This document shows positions 1 to 11,322 of a stretch of DNA of 64,000 nucleotides, in pieces; positions within the stretch are counted from its first letter, which is position 1, and the number at the start of each line of letters is the position of its first letter. Made by a program: the position numbers and the translations under genes. The stretch comes from Sistotremastrum niveocremeum HHB9708. Its lineage: Eukaryota; Basidiomycota; Agaricomycetes; Sistotremastrales; Sistotremastraceae. The stretch covers positions 186,001-250,000 of the forward strand of contig KV419422.1 of the NCBI GenBank assembly GCA_001630475.1, given 5' to 3'. The notes beneath the pieces were generated by a model. The model was not told the origin of the DNA, made no database searches, and saw only the letters and a program-made list of their open reading frames with translations.

Positions 1-216
1 CTGGGCCGTTGAAAAACAGGTAAGCGATCCATTTGGTTCCACGTCGTGCGAACGCTCAAGCGAACGGCGTCCCTTTCAAATTTCAGATGCGAAGTGCGGA
101 CGAAGGTTCCACGATTCTCTATAACGTCAGCCTCTATCATCGCTGCATCCAACATCAACGCTGATTTATCTCCGTAGTGTGTTGCATGCGATTTCGGGTG
201 GCGAGTCAATAATTAG
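1..216 (+). CDS. RPA12: RNA polymerase I subunit RPA12 (A12.2), 3' end only
   Basis: This is the C-terminal end of a TFIIS-like zinc-ribbon subunit of RNA polymerase I, which supports RNA cleavage and termination of rRNA transcription in the nucleolus. Three exons read through in phase: 1-19, 87-125 and 178-216 (stop TAG). The predicted end contains QMRSADEGST, followed by Y-N-C-V-A-C and the last residues WRVNN. The RSADEG form of the acidic loop fits Pol I A12.2. The Pol III homologue usually has RSADEP, and RPB9 lacks RSADE. Two cysteines of the second zinc ribbon (C-x2-C) are visible; the first pair and the N-terminal ribbon lie outside the window. The stop is only 55 bases from the end of the convergent OST5 gene. 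The call rests on a short but highly diagnostic stretch. Confidence 0.8.
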
Positions 217-271
217 GCTCAGACGGAGGTCTCAGTCGATGCGTCGTCTTTCCGGAATATATTAGGATTGA

Positions 272-638
272 CTAGACGTTTACACCGGAACTGCAGAACA
301 GAGAGACGACGCCGAAACCGGCAAGGATGCTGGCTGCCGAGGCGACTGACACTTCCCGGATGGGAATGGTGTCTTTTGGTAATCTGCGAGGGAGGGAGAT
401 GAGTTTGTAATTTCCGGTGGATGTGATGCAGCATACGTCGTGAAGTAGAAACCGAGTATGAATGTGCCTAGCAGCAGAAAGAAAGCAAGATAGGGCAGTG
501 CCGTCGCCGGAACATAAGGAGAGAAAGCAGGCAATGTCCTGTGGAGTTCCTGTAAATGACGAATGAGTCGTGCTGGGTAAGAGAACTTGACGTGGAGAAC
601 ACGATACGCACTGCGATGTGTGAGTAGGATTCGGACAT
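272..638 (-). CDS. OST5: Oligosaccharyltransferase subunit OST5/TMEM258-like
   Basis: This small ER membrane protein belongs to the oligosaccharyltransferase complex, which transfers the lipid-linked glycan to Asn in secreted proteins. Three exons (638-612, 549-437, 383-272) join in phase to give 83 residues. The protein begins MSESYSHIAEL and has two hydrophobic segments, roughly residues 25-47 and 60-80. The second ends ILAGFGVVSLFCSSGVNV, closely matching the conserved end of TMEM258/Ost5 (G-F-G-V-x-x-L then a short polar tail). The introns are 62 and 53 bases with GT..AG ends. The 5' end faces YOP1 across about 300 bases, so the two probably share a divergent promoter region. The 83-residue length is normal for the family. 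Confidence 0.85.
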
Positions 639-939
639 GCTGACGTCGGTGACGACGACGTGGACCGCAGTGGAGAGCGTGTTTCTTGAGGGCCGGTCTG
701 GAGCGGTGTGACGGTACAGTGACGCAGGTCGTGGGACGCTCCTCAAATACCTCGATTACTACCATCACCTCCTGTTCCTATACCTGCCCCTTCCCTCCCT
801 CACGTACCTAACGTTTTCTTCCAAAAGACTCTAACGAGGTTCGTACAGCCCCTCTTTCTGCTGCACATTCTGGACGTCTTGTTCGAATCTGCATATCAAC
901 ATTTGTCACGCGACTGACTGCTTTTTTCTCACCAACCAG
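639..939. promoter_or_regulatory. Divergent intergenic region between OST5 and YOP1
   Basis: The start codons of OST5 (minus) and YOP1 (plus) face away from each other across this 301-base stretch, so it should hold both promoters and 5' leaders. Pyrimidine-rich tracts lie near 776-800 and just before the YOP1 ATG. I see no clear TATA box. Open frames on the minus strand here are accidental upstream extensions of OST5. Confidence 0.5.
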
Positions 940-1782
940 ATGTCCCAACCTCAAAGCACCGCTCAGAAGGTTCAGAACCACCCCGCTGTGGTTCAAGCCC
1001 AGAACACTGCGAACCAATATGTGAACCAGCTTGACAAGCATGTAAGCCTCGTGTTTCCTTTTACTCCCGTGTTTCAGTTTTTCGGAAGTTTAAATTTACT
1101 AATGACGTACCTCTTTTTCTAGCTGGGACAATATCCCGCTCTTATCGAGTTCGAGAAACGCACTCAGGTTCCCAAGACCTGGGCTGCCATTGGCACCGTC
1201 ATCCTGTTCAGCGTTCTTATCCTCATCAACCCCCTCGCATCCCCTATTTCCAACCTCGTCGGATTCGCTGCTCCCGCCTACCTCTCCTTCAGAGCTATTG
1301 AGAGCCCTGGTGTCCAGGATGACGTGCAATGGCTCTCTTACTGGAGCGTCTTCAGCTTCTTCAACTTGTTGGAAAGCTTCGCCCTTCGTCTGATCCTCTA
1401 CTATCTCCCTTTCTATTACCCTTTCAAGACTGTCTTCATCCTGTGGCTCCAGCTCCCTGCTTTCCGCGTAAGTCCACGTCCTTTATTATTATTGCACTGC
1501 GCCGCAATGGACTATGGCGACATGTTCTATGCTACGCCTTATCAACGCGCGTCATCAAGCGCACTTTGCCGTTTCGAGTAACCGTGTTGTGGCATGTTTG
1601 CTGACCATGCTTGCTTTTTCCAAATATAGGGAGCACAAACGCTTTACTTCGCTGTCCTGAAGCCTGTCATTGCCAACGCAGCAAAGCAAACTACTAGTGC
1701 GACTTCAACTTCGACTTCGACGGCCACGGCTGATGATCTCCGTTCTCGCGTGCACACTGCTACAGCTGACCCGACGTTGTAA
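940..1782 (+). CDS. YOP1: YOP1/REEP5-family ER tubule-shaping protein
   Basis: This TB2/DP1/HVA22-family protein bends ER membranes into tubules together with reticulons and affects Rab-dependent traffic. Exons 940-1041, 1123-1467 and 1630-1782 encode 199 residues. A short hydrophilic N-terminus (MSQPQSTAQKVQ) is followed by two hairpin hydrophobic regions, at about residues 50-90 and 100-148. These contain the hallmark E-S-P-G-x-Q-D-D-V-Q-W-L-S-Y-W segment and the YYLPFYYPFKTVFILWLQLP core. The tail is rich in Thr, Ser and Ala and ends ADPTL. Yeast Yop1 is about 180 residues, so the length is normal. The ATG lies just after a pyrimidine tract and keeps the usual N-terminus. Both introns have good GTAAG donors. 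Confidence 0.95.
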
Positions 1783-2411
1783 TCGCATCGCCGAACATAA
1801 TCAGCGCTCAGGAATGAGATTTGAGATGATAAGGGGTTTCGTAGTTTTGTAGAGCTGGCGGACTGTTCTTCCTCTTCGTCCCGACTTTGTCCGGGCCGTT
1901 ATCGAGATATTTGTGTGCCTGATTTCCAATAATGATTTTCTTCTTTGCTGCACGCGTCTGCTCGCTGTCCTCAGAAAATGATTCCTTGCAAGATTTCCAG
2001 TGTCCCTTATCTCGATCATTGAGCACGTCGTATATTATATCGTGGTCGAGCCGAGATGAAAATTTCGCGGCATCGGGACGTTTCGGTATCGGCTCAGTTG
2101 GAGTGCAGAGCTGAACCCTCAAATGCTCTATCTCGTCTTTATCTGCTGGCGTTGGACTCGTATCAGTTTATTGAACTTTGATCGGATATGGATCCCACCA
2201 ATGGTCAATTCGCATCGAAATTAATTGAGCGAGAAGAACGCATGGTCACTGTTATCACCCGACCAACCCGTCTTCTCTCAGATTACAGAGAACCTCAGAA
2301 CTCGCCGAGCAATAAACGCTTCGACTTCTTCTCTCCGCATATATAACCCCCAGCCAGAATGCACAATGTTCTCTAGGAGCCACTCCCCCCCATCGCTCTC
2401 TATCCTCAGCC
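1783..2411. other. Intergenic region after YOP1, before the UNC93-like gene
   Basis: This holds the YOP1 3' untranslated region and the promoter of the next gene. Open frames here are short and show no family signature. Only the TATA-like box near 2340 stands out. Confidence 0.5.
2340..2346 (+). promoter_or_regulatory. TATA box of the UNC93-like transporter gene
   Basis: A TATATAA sequence lies 66 bases upstream of the ATG at 2412, a usual spacing for a fungal core promoter. It fits a strongly or conditionally expressed gene. No other TATA-like element is this close. Confidence 0.5.
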
Positions 2412-4186
2412 ATGTCCGACGTCGAGAAACACAGTATCGATGAGCCCCATGCCTCCGAGCCCTACCAGCGTCCTCCTGGTCTCAAGGGTCTCTACTACCA
2501 TCCTTACTTCCAATGCTCTATGTTGGGTTTCGTCTGTTTCATGGGTCCCGGTCTGTTCAACGCTCTGAACGGTACGTTTCATTCGACTGCTGTGCTCATG
2601 TTTGTGTATTGACCATGTTATTACTAGGTCTCGGTGGTGGTGGCCAGGTCGACGCTACGACTAGTGCCAATGGTAATGTGGCCTTGTACTCCACCTTCGC
2701 CCTCATGGCGTTCTTCGCCGGGTATGTCGTCCTTATGATTGTTGGCTCCTATCATCCATTCATCGGCATCCCCTAGTTCCGTCAACAACAAGCTCGGTTC
2801 TCGTCTCACGCTCCTTCTCGGCGCCACTGGATATTCTCTCTACATCGGCGCATACCTTGCCCTCAACATTCACCCCCATGCCGGCGCCTTCCTCATCGCT
2901 GCAGGTGCCGTACTCGGTGTCTGTGCTGGTCTCCTCTGGTCCGCCCAGGGATCGCTCATGATGGCCTACCCCACCGAGCAGGAGAAGGGTCGCTTCGTCG
3001 CCATCTTCTGGAGTATCTTCAACTTGGGAGGTGTTGTCGGCGCCGCTGTCTCTTTGGGACAGAACTTCAACTCCAAGACCAACTCCGTCAGCAACGGTAC
3101 CTACATCGGTTTCCTCATCCTCACCCTCATCGGTGTCTCCATTCCTATGCTCATGGCCGACCCCCACAAGATGTACCGTACCGATGGTACCAAGGTGTCG
3201 GCTGCTCTTCGCAAGCACCCCAAATGGTCCACCGAGTTCTACTCCCTCTGGGTCGCCCTCCGCACCGACCCCTACATCCTCCTTCTCTTCCCCCTCTTCT
3301 TCGCTTCCAACTGGTTCTACACCTGGCAGTTCAACGACTACAACGGTGCCCTCTTCAACATCCGTACCCGTGCTCTTAACAGCTTCATCTACTGGACCTC
3401 CCAGATCTTCGGTTCCATCTTCATGGGATACATCCTCGATATTCACCGCTTCAACCGTCGCACCCGTGCCTTCGTCGGCTGGGGTGTCCTTGTCGCCATG
3501 GTTCTCATCGTTCACATTTGGGGATACGAATACCAGAAGTGAGCTAATATTTCCTTCCTTTACCACGCATCTTCTCATCTTCGTCTTCTCAGGAATTACA
3601 CTCGTGAATCTGTCTCTGTCGCCGAAGACCCCAACAAGATCGATTGGTCCGACCATGGATTCGCCGGCAAGATCTGGCTCTACATCTTCTGTGGTTTCCT
3701 CGACTCTATGTGGCAAACTGCTGCGTACTGGATGATGGGCGCGATGTCCAACGACCCTGAAAAACTCGCTCACTTCGCCGGCTTCTGTGAGTTAATTTCT
3801 CGGTCCGACAGACGCTAGACTAATACTATCTCCCCTTTAGACAAGTCCATTCAGTCCGCTGGTGCTGCTGGTTCATGGAGAGCCGATGCTGTCGGTCTTC
3901 CGTATGTGTCTGTGCTTCCATTCTGATATCATGCCGCTCATCTTTTCTTCAGTTATATGAACATCTTCGCTTCGACCTGGGCTCTCCTCCTCGGTGGTCT
4001 CGTCTGTGTGCTCCCTATGCTTCACTGGCGTGTCAAGGACACTACTTCTCTCGCTGACGAGACTCTGTACGTTCTGATTTCTCGGTCTTTTCCGCAGACG
4101 CTCATTTTCTCGGCTATAGTGTCCGCATGGACGACTCGGGCAAAATCCACGCCGTCGAGGAATTCGCTCCTGTCGAGAAGGCTTAA
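2412..4186 (+). CDS. UNC93-like/DUF895 major-facilitator membrane protein
   Basis: This is a polytopic membrane protein of the fungal UNC-93/DUF895 branch of the major facilitator superfamily; the substrate is unknown. Seven exons (2412-2571, 2628-2721, 2777-3538, 3593-3786, 3841-3901, 3953-4066, 4120-4186) join in phase to 483 residues. A short polar N-terminus leads into H-P-Y-F-Q-C-S-M-L-G-F, the typical start of the first membrane span. About 11-12 hydrophobic segments follow. The G-L-L-W-S-A-Q-G-S-L-M-M-A-Y-P segment and the F-F-A-S-N-W-F-Y-T-W-Q motif are characteristic of fungal UNC93-like proteins. The C-terminus is a short acidic tail ending PVEKA. A TATA box precedes the gene. Codon use is strongly C-ending, and the antisense strand is open over more than 300 codons as a side effect, suggesting high expression. 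Family membership is firm; transport function is inferred. Confidence 0.9.
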
Positions 4187-5116
4187 TTTCCCTTGCGCCC
4201 GTCTGCTCGTCGATGTGTCAGTTTCCTTTCGGTAGTAATTCTAGGGCCTCGTTGAGGTAGTATATGATGATCATGATTCACGAGCGGATAGTTCATATGC
4301 AGTTTAGTGTTCTTTATTTAATCGTGGCGAGGTTGTTGTGTGTCTTGTGTCTGACGTTTATGCGGACGCTGATGATGATAACGCGACGGTCTTAATTTAC
4401 GGAAAAAATTATCCTCCTTCTTTCTTCGGTAGATTTGATTTCTAGATCAAGGAGTGGTATACCCTTAGAGAAACGAACCTCGTTTCATTCCTTTCATGGT
4501 AGAGATAAGACTCATAATCTATAATTGTCAATTACATCTGTGTGCTATGGGTTCTTCCTTTATTTGGGCGGCCGCGATACGGGTTGTAGCATGCGGTAGA
4601 TTCGCCGATGATTTACCTTCGGCGTCTCCGGATGGATCAGGTTGTGATCGCATGACGTCGGCCCCGATTGTCTTATCTGCCGAACTGAGTCAGCGCCTTC
4701 ATTGGGAACCGAGTGGACAGCGGACTCTGTCAAAGTTGACCACGCGAAAACGGACAGCTAACAGAAGAGAAGATAGAAGAGGCGGAAAGATGTGCTGGCA
4801 AATCTTTTTGTCAACTTCTGAGATAAAGAAGAAGCGTTCCTAGCACGCGACAATGTTTTCAGGCTCAAGTGTCACAATGTCGACTCCGAGTCGCTTGATG
4901 AAAATTTTTAAGCCGCACAAAAGACACAGTCGAAAATTTGACGTTGAGCGGTGTATGAACTGATATAGGGATAGATATATTTCACTTGTAAGCCTCTAAT
5001 AATTTACAAGTCACCCCGCTGATGAAATGCGGCCCAATAAGATACTGAAGAGATATAATGTTAATGTGATAGATATTTGGGAGTCCTTGGTTGATCGATG
5101 GATAGGGCGAAGCCAT
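4187..5116. other. Intergenic region between two convergent genes
   Basis: The UNC93-like gene ends at the left and the peroxygenase ends at the right, so this 930-base stretch holds both 3' untranslated regions plus spacer. A plus-strand open frame at 4496-4843 has no recognisable motif and poor coding character. A minus-strand frame at 4653-4528 could encode 41 residues, but no upstream exon or family supports it. I see no repeat or RNA gene here. Confidence 0.4.
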
Positions 5117-6632
5117 TTATTGACCGGGCTTGCCAGAGGGAGGAACCTTGGTGTAGTCGACACCGAAGGGCTTGGCAAGCGCCTGGAGGAGGGTGTTGAC
5201 GTTGTCGCGGAGGAGACCTTCGGTTTGGACGAGGGAAGAGGACAAGCTCTGCATGATGTTGAGATGGACATCGGTGAAGATCTAGTGGGAAGGATGTCAG
5301 CCATGTTAGTGAGGCGAATTTCAGGAGTAGCTTACGGATCCGGTGTTGAGGGGAGCATCGGGGGTCCAGACACCCTTCTGGTTGGTTCCGGGGACGAGAG
5401 GGTGAGCGTTGAGGATGTTGGCGGCGGCGGTCTGGATGAAGGTGAAGTCACCAGGGGAAGAGCGACGGTGCCAGTTCTCGGGGAAGGTCTGGTTGCGGAA
5501 GAAGGATCCGAGAGTGTAGGTATCGATGATATTGTCGGTTCCGTTGGGGAAGAAGTTGACGACGAATGCAGCCTCATCGTAGGAGATGATCATGCGAGCA
5601 ATGCTGAACTCGAGCTGAGGATTGGTAATGTCAGTTTATGTTGGTGGGAGGGATTCATTGTGGGCTCACGTTGGGGTCGTTGGCCTGCTCTTGCAAGAAG
5701 CGGTGGTACTTGTACTCTTGCATGACTTTGACGGTGACAACGGAGGCATTGCCAGAGACGGGAGAGTCGTCACCGTAGCGACCGACGTAGGTCAAGAACT
5801 GCAAGTCGAATGAGCATCGGCTTTGTCAGGTGCGAATGTGAACAAACCTCGTCGTAAAGTTCGTTCTGGAAGTTCTTGTAGTCACCCTCACCGATGTCGA
5901 AGCGAGTCTGGGAGACATCACCCTCGAAGCGACCGTGCTTGCCGAGACCACCAGCGGTGGGACCATCGATCTGGCCTGGGAGAGGTGGGACTTCAGAGCT
6001 GGCGAACCCGATGGAGACCTTGTTGATGTAGGCATTGCCACGTCCGAGCTGATAAAAAATTAGATTCTGTATGATTGATTGGAAGGTGAGGGCTCACAAT
6101 GGCCAGAGCAGACAGGGCAGAGGCCAAGTCGTGCTCCATGTTGAAACCTTCACCGACAGCATAGATGAGCTGTTCGAAGGTAGCGATACCACTGGGAGTG
6201 CAAACATGTCAGAGAGAGGTCTGAATTGTGAAAGGAGAGCCTACTTGTGGGGGAGGTATCCGTGGTTAGCGAGGGTGTTGAGACCGGCTGTTGAAAGCTT
6301 AGTTTAGCCATTTCATTCGAAGGCTTGACTCACGGCAAGGTCCACGCTGGTCGTTGGGACCAGGAGCGACGAAAGGGTGTTGCGCATCTGGTTTGCGAGT
6401 GAGTTTTTAAAGTAAACAATGAAACTCGATAGAACATACCAGGAATCAGTTTGATACCAGTGTCAGATTGAACTGGGGGAACCACAATCTTCACATATTT
6501 CTGTCCTTGCCAGGTGGCTCCGCTGCCAGGCTTGCCGCCGATGATTGAATCGGGGGTAGTAGCAGGGAAAGCTGAGGCTGTCTGGAGCCAAGCGGCCGCT
6601 GCGAGCAGGAGAGTGGGAGTGATAGACAACAT
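5117..6632 (-). CDS. Secreted unspecific peroxygenase (heme-thiolate peroxidase)
   Basis: This extracellular heme-thiolate enzyme of the chloroperoxidase/unspecific peroxygenase family uses hydrogen peroxide to oxygenate C-H bonds and aromatics. Eight exons (6632-6440, 6387-6334, 6287-6245, 6191-6098, 6048-5848, 5798-5670, 5614-5336, 5281-5117) give exactly 385 residues. A signal peptide covers about residues 1-21 (MLSITPTLLLAAAA..., cut before FPATTPD). The proximal heme ligand is Cys82 in P-C-P. Glu170-Gly171-Asp172, followed by S-x-T-R, is the Mg-site motif. Arg245 and Glu252 (R-x6-E) match the catalytic Arg/acid-base Glu pair of long-type peroxygenases. N-linked glycosylation sites such as NGT and NQT are visible. 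The gene is complete and looks functional. A TATA box lies about 100 bases upstream. Substrate range cannot be read from sequence. Confidence 0.93.
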
Positions 6633-8171
6633 GCTGTTGGATGATTCGAGGGTAGAGAGAACTCGAGAGGCTGCTAGAGGCTTGGAGAGAGCTGTAGAGG
6701 ATGGTTCTACTACAGCGAAATATCGACTGGTTATATACCCAACGAAAGTCGCTACGAGGCCACCAAGAGGACTAGCGTGCGGCCAGAAGGGGATCCTATG
6801 TGACTTGTCATCGAGCTCGACAGTGACAGTGAAAATGTGAGCGAGGTACGCTGACTCGCTGAGCTAGCGCTGAGTCTGTAGGAGTGCCAAGAAAAAATTG
6901 AGTGCTAGCCGGCAACTTGACATCGCTTCCGAGAAGACGGTGATCGGTTTGAGGTGACCGCTCGGCTCGACTCTCACTATTTCGTGGGGTCGGATGATTA
7001 ATTTCCTTTTTGGGAGATCAAATAGCCGCCTTCAGCTTATGTACTTCGGGATGACTCAGGGCCCGAAACCCACTCTCCTCCCGCCGATCCCCCGGTTGGG
7101 CACGCCTGGTGGCTTAGTAGATAATCCAGATAGTCACAGCGTTCAATCCGGACCTGACATCGGATGTTTTATTGACAATCGCACCCACAGCTTGTCTGCC
7201 GTTGAATTGCAGCCACGGAAAAACTGGAAGACAACGCCACCATGTCCGAAGTTGAGTCCGACGCCTACGGGGGTCCTGCTTACTGGTGAGAACAGCGACG
7301 GTCCGGTCAGCTTTTCCCGTATGTGGTGCGGTGTAAGAAGCACTATGCTCTTTACTAAGGCCCAAGCGCGAAGGGTGGAAGAAGCTCATAAGCCCCGTCT
7401 GCCATATGTCGTGGGTGGCTCACGCTAGCACAAGCGATGTCAAAGGAGAGAAGACTTCTCAGAAGAAGGAGTACGACTCACTTCCAGCTTCGTGTCTACT
7501 ATGCATGGAGGCCGGAATGAAGAGATCTCCAAAAAAATCATCTTTCGCGTGCAGGCATTCAGCGACTCAAGTTCCAAGTTCCGTGTTTTCAGATCATATC
7601 AGACAAGCGAGACAGAATGAGCGCAGTCGTCAGCCGCTGCGAGTCGTCGTTACGGCAGGGTACGAGCGAGCACCCCTTATGGGGCACGTTATTCAGTTAA
7701 CGACGACTTAGCACGAGGGTCGACGCGGAGGGTGAATGTCTGACTGGTCTTGTGTTTTGATGCATCTAGATCTCGGTCAAGAATCGCTCCAATGAGAAAG
7801 CATGAGATTGCAATACGCGTATAGCCCGCCGCCACCGGCGCATGCACGACCAGAACTCGTAATGCCATGAGAAGTGGGGCGAAATTAGTTGGAGTGAAGT
7901 TCAGACGCAGTTCGCCAATGCAAGCGGACAATCACTGCTTCACTGGAAGATCTCTACGTTGGACGACAGGAATAGTACGTCGTATTTTTAGAGGAATTTA
8001 GCCTCAGCGAAGGTCATGGCGTTCCTGGCCGGCGTAGTTTAGTTCTTGCAGAAGAGAAGCCTCCGCCAAAGTGATCGATGGGGTTGAGTTTCCTTTCCAG
8101 GAACGCCTTAATTGAATCCTTCCGAACTCCGACATGACGCAATTCTCTCCCTCAAGGCCACGACGTGCTCA
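6633..8171. other. Long intergenic region upstream of the peroxygenase
   Basis: The peroxygenase (minus) and the CaaX protein gene (plus) diverge across this roughly 1.5-kb gap, which contains both promoters. Several open frames of 60-140 codons occur on both strands (for example 6994-7428 plus, 7689-7931 minus). None has a domain, a phase-consistent exon set or a convincing start. I see no tRNA or transposon. Long upstream regions are common for regulated secreted enzymes. Confidence 0.4.
6731..6737 (-). promoter_or_regulatory. TATA box of the peroxygenase gene
   Basis: On the minus strand the sequence reads TATATAA about 95 bases before the start codon at 6632. Position and sequence fit a core promoter of an inducible secreted enzyme. 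Confidence 0.5.
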
Positions 8172-9121
8172 ATGTCCAATAACAACATGACCGACGACAA
8201 ACGAGCTCCTACCGACTCGGAGGCTCGACATGATACAGTTCCTCCTCCGTCGGTCCCCTCAACTTCTGAGGCTAGACCCCAAACAGGTGCCAGTGCGAGC
8301 AGGCCTTCTGGCTTGCTTGATCGTGCATTCTCAAAGGACAATCGCCAAACCGCGCGTCGTTTTTTCTCTGCTTATGCAGAAACATGGATCGGACTCTCGC
8401 CTCTGTGGCTCATGGGCGAAGCGCTGACACCCGGTAAAAAAGTCGGATCGAAATTCAATAAGGGGAAAAGTAAATTGATCTCTTCGGCTGAAGAGATCAA
8501 GGCGTTGGTATCAACATCGAGTCATGACATCGTAGTCATCCTGGATGAGAAGTTGAAAGTAGGTCAGCAGGATCGAATTAGAGCTGCTGAAGTTATCAAA
8601 GCTGCTGGGTAAGTCGTACGGCAATCACCTTTCGCCGATTGATCGCTTAGTATTTTTGAAACACTAGAGAGAACGCTATTCTCGTGGTCACGAGCTCTCT
8701 CGAGAAATTCCAAACCCAGATCAAGTCCAACTCTGCCGTAGGCCCTCAGCTCAAAAAATCCGTAGCAGCCAACGGCCGCGATGTAGTTGTTGTGATGGAC
8801 AAGGCTCTGCGCCACCCCATCGTCATCACTGGTGTTACCAAATTTGCGAGGTCTAAAGGGATTCCTCACGCAGATGCTCTTCTCCGACTCGCTAGTCTTG
8901 GCCTTTCAAAGATCTTGACCGCTCTTCCCGATGAGGAATTGCCAGGCACAGAGGCAGCGATTCAAGAAGTTGATGCGGCGGAGCTTGAGCGCACCAGCTC
9001 GATTGAAGCAACGGAGGAGGCCGCACAGATTGGTAAAAGTGGTGAAGGCTCGGCCCCTAAAGTTGAAGATGGTGATCCATATGAGAAGATGAGAAAAGAG
9101 AACACATGCGTTCTCATGTGA
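8172..9121 (+). CDS. Orphan protein with C-terminal CaaX prenylation box
   Basis: I do not recognise this protein. Two exons (8172-8608 and 8668-9121) give 296 residues. The first 60 residues are polar and rich in Ser, Pro and Thr. The middle is mixed alpha/beta-like, with two similar hydrophobic strands: D-I-V-V-I-L-D-E-K-L near residue 120 and D-V-V-V-V-M-D-K-A-L near 180. Each is followed by a helix, which suggests a duplicated unit. The C-terminal 60 residues are acidic, ending with E-N-T-C-V-L-M. Cys-Val-Leu-Met is a good CaaX box, predicting lipid attachment and membrane anchoring. The first in-frame ATG is at 8172; the frame is open further upstream but without an ATG. It may be a lineage-specific membrane-associated protein. 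Function is unknown. Confidence 0.75.
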
Positions 9122-9339
9122 GATCGAGGCGGTCCAGGACGCAAGAGAAGGTGTCATATATTCACGACAAGAAACACGAATTTACGAACCATGGTACATA
9201 GTACATGAACAGTACATGCACATCATCCTGTATACGTAGTCAACACAACATGTAAAACCAAAGCAGTAGTCACAAAATTCATAGCAAATCGTAAGGTGGG
9301 TATATCGTATAGTGTTCGTATGTGCTGTATGTCAAGAAC

Positions 9340-11322
9340 CTAGAAGATGGTGGCGAAGACGTCTTCGGTGGGAGATCCAGCTCCGAGTCCTTTGGCGACA
9401 GGACCCATGCCGTTCTTACCAAACGTAAACCCAACCCAAACGCCTCGTCCAAACTGCTCGTCTTTTTCTTGCACCTTGGCGACATTCTTTTGTTTGGCTT
9501 GCACCTCGGCGTATTTAGCCATGTCCTCGGGAGAGGTGAAATCGTCATAGTAACCAGTGTCGATTTCGGAATCAAGAGCAGGAACGAATGGAGGCGCAAC
9601 GCCTCGCAAATCGCTCCATTTCACACGCATGAAGAAAGGATGTGATTTGACTTGGTCGAGGGTGGCGTATCGCATAGTGGAATGCGCGATAAGTCTGGTG
9701 ACCGCATCCCAAGCAACATCCGTCAGGTTGAAGATAAGATCTTCGGGCCTGTCATAATGGGGCCTGCGAAGAACTTTGGTCCAGTTCTTCAAATTAGCCC
9801 ATGTCTCTTCGGGAGTTCCACCGCTAAAGGGAGGGAAACCGGCCAGGAACTCAAAGAGGATGCATCCTAGTGACCAGAAGTCAACGGAGTAGGTGTATGG
9901 TTTACCACGGAGGACTTCCGGAGCCATGTAATCGGGTGAGCCGACGATCGAGTCTGCATATCGAGGGTCGGCGGCGCGAATCGAGCGGTACATTGATCGA
10001 CGCTCGAGGGTACTCCTCTGTACAATTTCGTAGTCTTTGGCTTTGTCAAGCTAGTTCACATACATCAAGGCCACATATAGATGTTTCGAACAAAATCACG
10101 CACCTTGACTTTGAGAGATTCAATACGCTTTGGGTTGAGTGCCCCAGTAGCGAGCCCGAAGTCTGTCAACTTCACATGGCCCGTCCCGTCGACGAGGAAG
10201 TTCTGATGGTACGAGTGAATATTGTGATTGCATGATGATGATGATGTCGGGGCATACCTCAGGCTTAAGATCGCGATGAATATAACCCAGTCGGTGAAGC
10301 TCATTGACACCGGCAAACATTTCGGAAATGTAGAATCGTGCATGTTCCTCCTTCAGCACGCCAGAGTTGTTCAGAAGAGTCCGGAAGTCTCCTCCGGGAA
10401 CATACTCCATCGCCAGGTACACGTGTTGCGGATCTTGGAACGCGTAGAGAAGCTGCACGAGCCATGGAGTTTTCGTTGCTGTCAGGATATCTCTCTCGAC
10501 GAGGACGTGGTGAACCTAATGGAATCAATAAGGATCATGTATGAGCAGAACGGCGTAATTTTACCTCGTTCATTTTAGACAGCGTCTTTTTCCTCATTTT
10601 CTTGAGTGCGCAGACTTCTCCAGTGTCTGATTTTCTCGCAAGGAAAACTTCGCCATAGCCACCTTGACCAACTTGAGCAATGATATGGAATTGGTCGACC
10701 TTGAGCTTGGTACGACGGCGTCGAAGAAGCACTCGTTCTCTACCGCAGTATGACTTGAATTCCTTCGTGTACTCTGATTGTGTCAACGCCCGCTCCTGGG
10801 TGTCTCGTTCGAAAAGTTCTTTTCGGTTTTTACGTGATGCCAGATACCCAAGTTGTTGGAAGTAGTAGTCTAGAAAATCTGTAGATCGAGCGTTAGGATC
10901 CGAGGTTAGACCTATAGAAGTTGAAAATACGAACATAGCTGAGCAACGGTTGCTTTTCTCTTCACCTCGCCTTTTTCAAGGATCTCCTTCTCCCAAAGCT
11001 TTAGTCCTGGTCCCGGCCCTTTCATCGTGACGTCGAATTTGGCCGTGTCCATGCGAAGATCGCCTGGAAATCCCCTCGCTGTGTTCATGTGGACATCGGG
11101 CAGTCCTGATATCTGAGGAAACCCTCTTGCGGTGTCCATACGAATGTCAATGTCCGCATTTTTCAAGTTTTCCTTTTCTCGAGTCCGACCCTCTTTGACA
11201 GGAGAGCTCGGGCGGGAAGTCGTTGGGCCTGGGGTGGAAGGCACGGCTTTTCGGGGTGAAGTTTGGAGAGGTTGAGGAGAGGAAATGTTGGAGAAAGCAA
11301 CTTGAGAGCGACTGGATATCAT
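9340..11322 (-). CDS. DBF2: Dbf2/Sid2-type NDR protein kinase
   Basis: This AGC-class Ser/Thr kinase of the NDR/LATS family acts at the end of the mitotic exit/septation network with a Mob1 partner. Five exons (11322-10935, 10878-10565, 10515-10258, 10202-10104, 10050-9340) join to 589 residues. The N-terminal 130 residues are disordered. A helical Mob-binding region (F-L-D-Y-Y-F-Q-Q-L-G) comes before the kinase domain at about residue 185. Visible motifs are the glycine loop G-Q-G-G-Y-G-E-V, the lysine in A-L-K-K, H-R-D-L-K-P-E and D-F-G. The activation segment is long, as in NDR kinases, and carries I-V-G-S-P-D-Y-M-A-P-E. The C-terminal extension has a hydrophobic motif, W-V-G-F-T-F, with the phospho-threonine. 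All key residues are present. An in-frame ATG at 11484 could add 54 residues, but 11322 gives a typical start. It diverges from UBR1. Confidence 0.93.

Noticed and set aside
2760-3773. 337-codon open frame on the minus strand
   Set aside because: It lies entirely antisense to the UNC93-like transporter and is acidic and repetitive. It comes from the C-ending codon bias of the real gene.
4496-4843. 115-codon plus-strand open frame
   Set aside because: No domain, no phase-consistent neighbours, and it lies in a convergent intergenic space.
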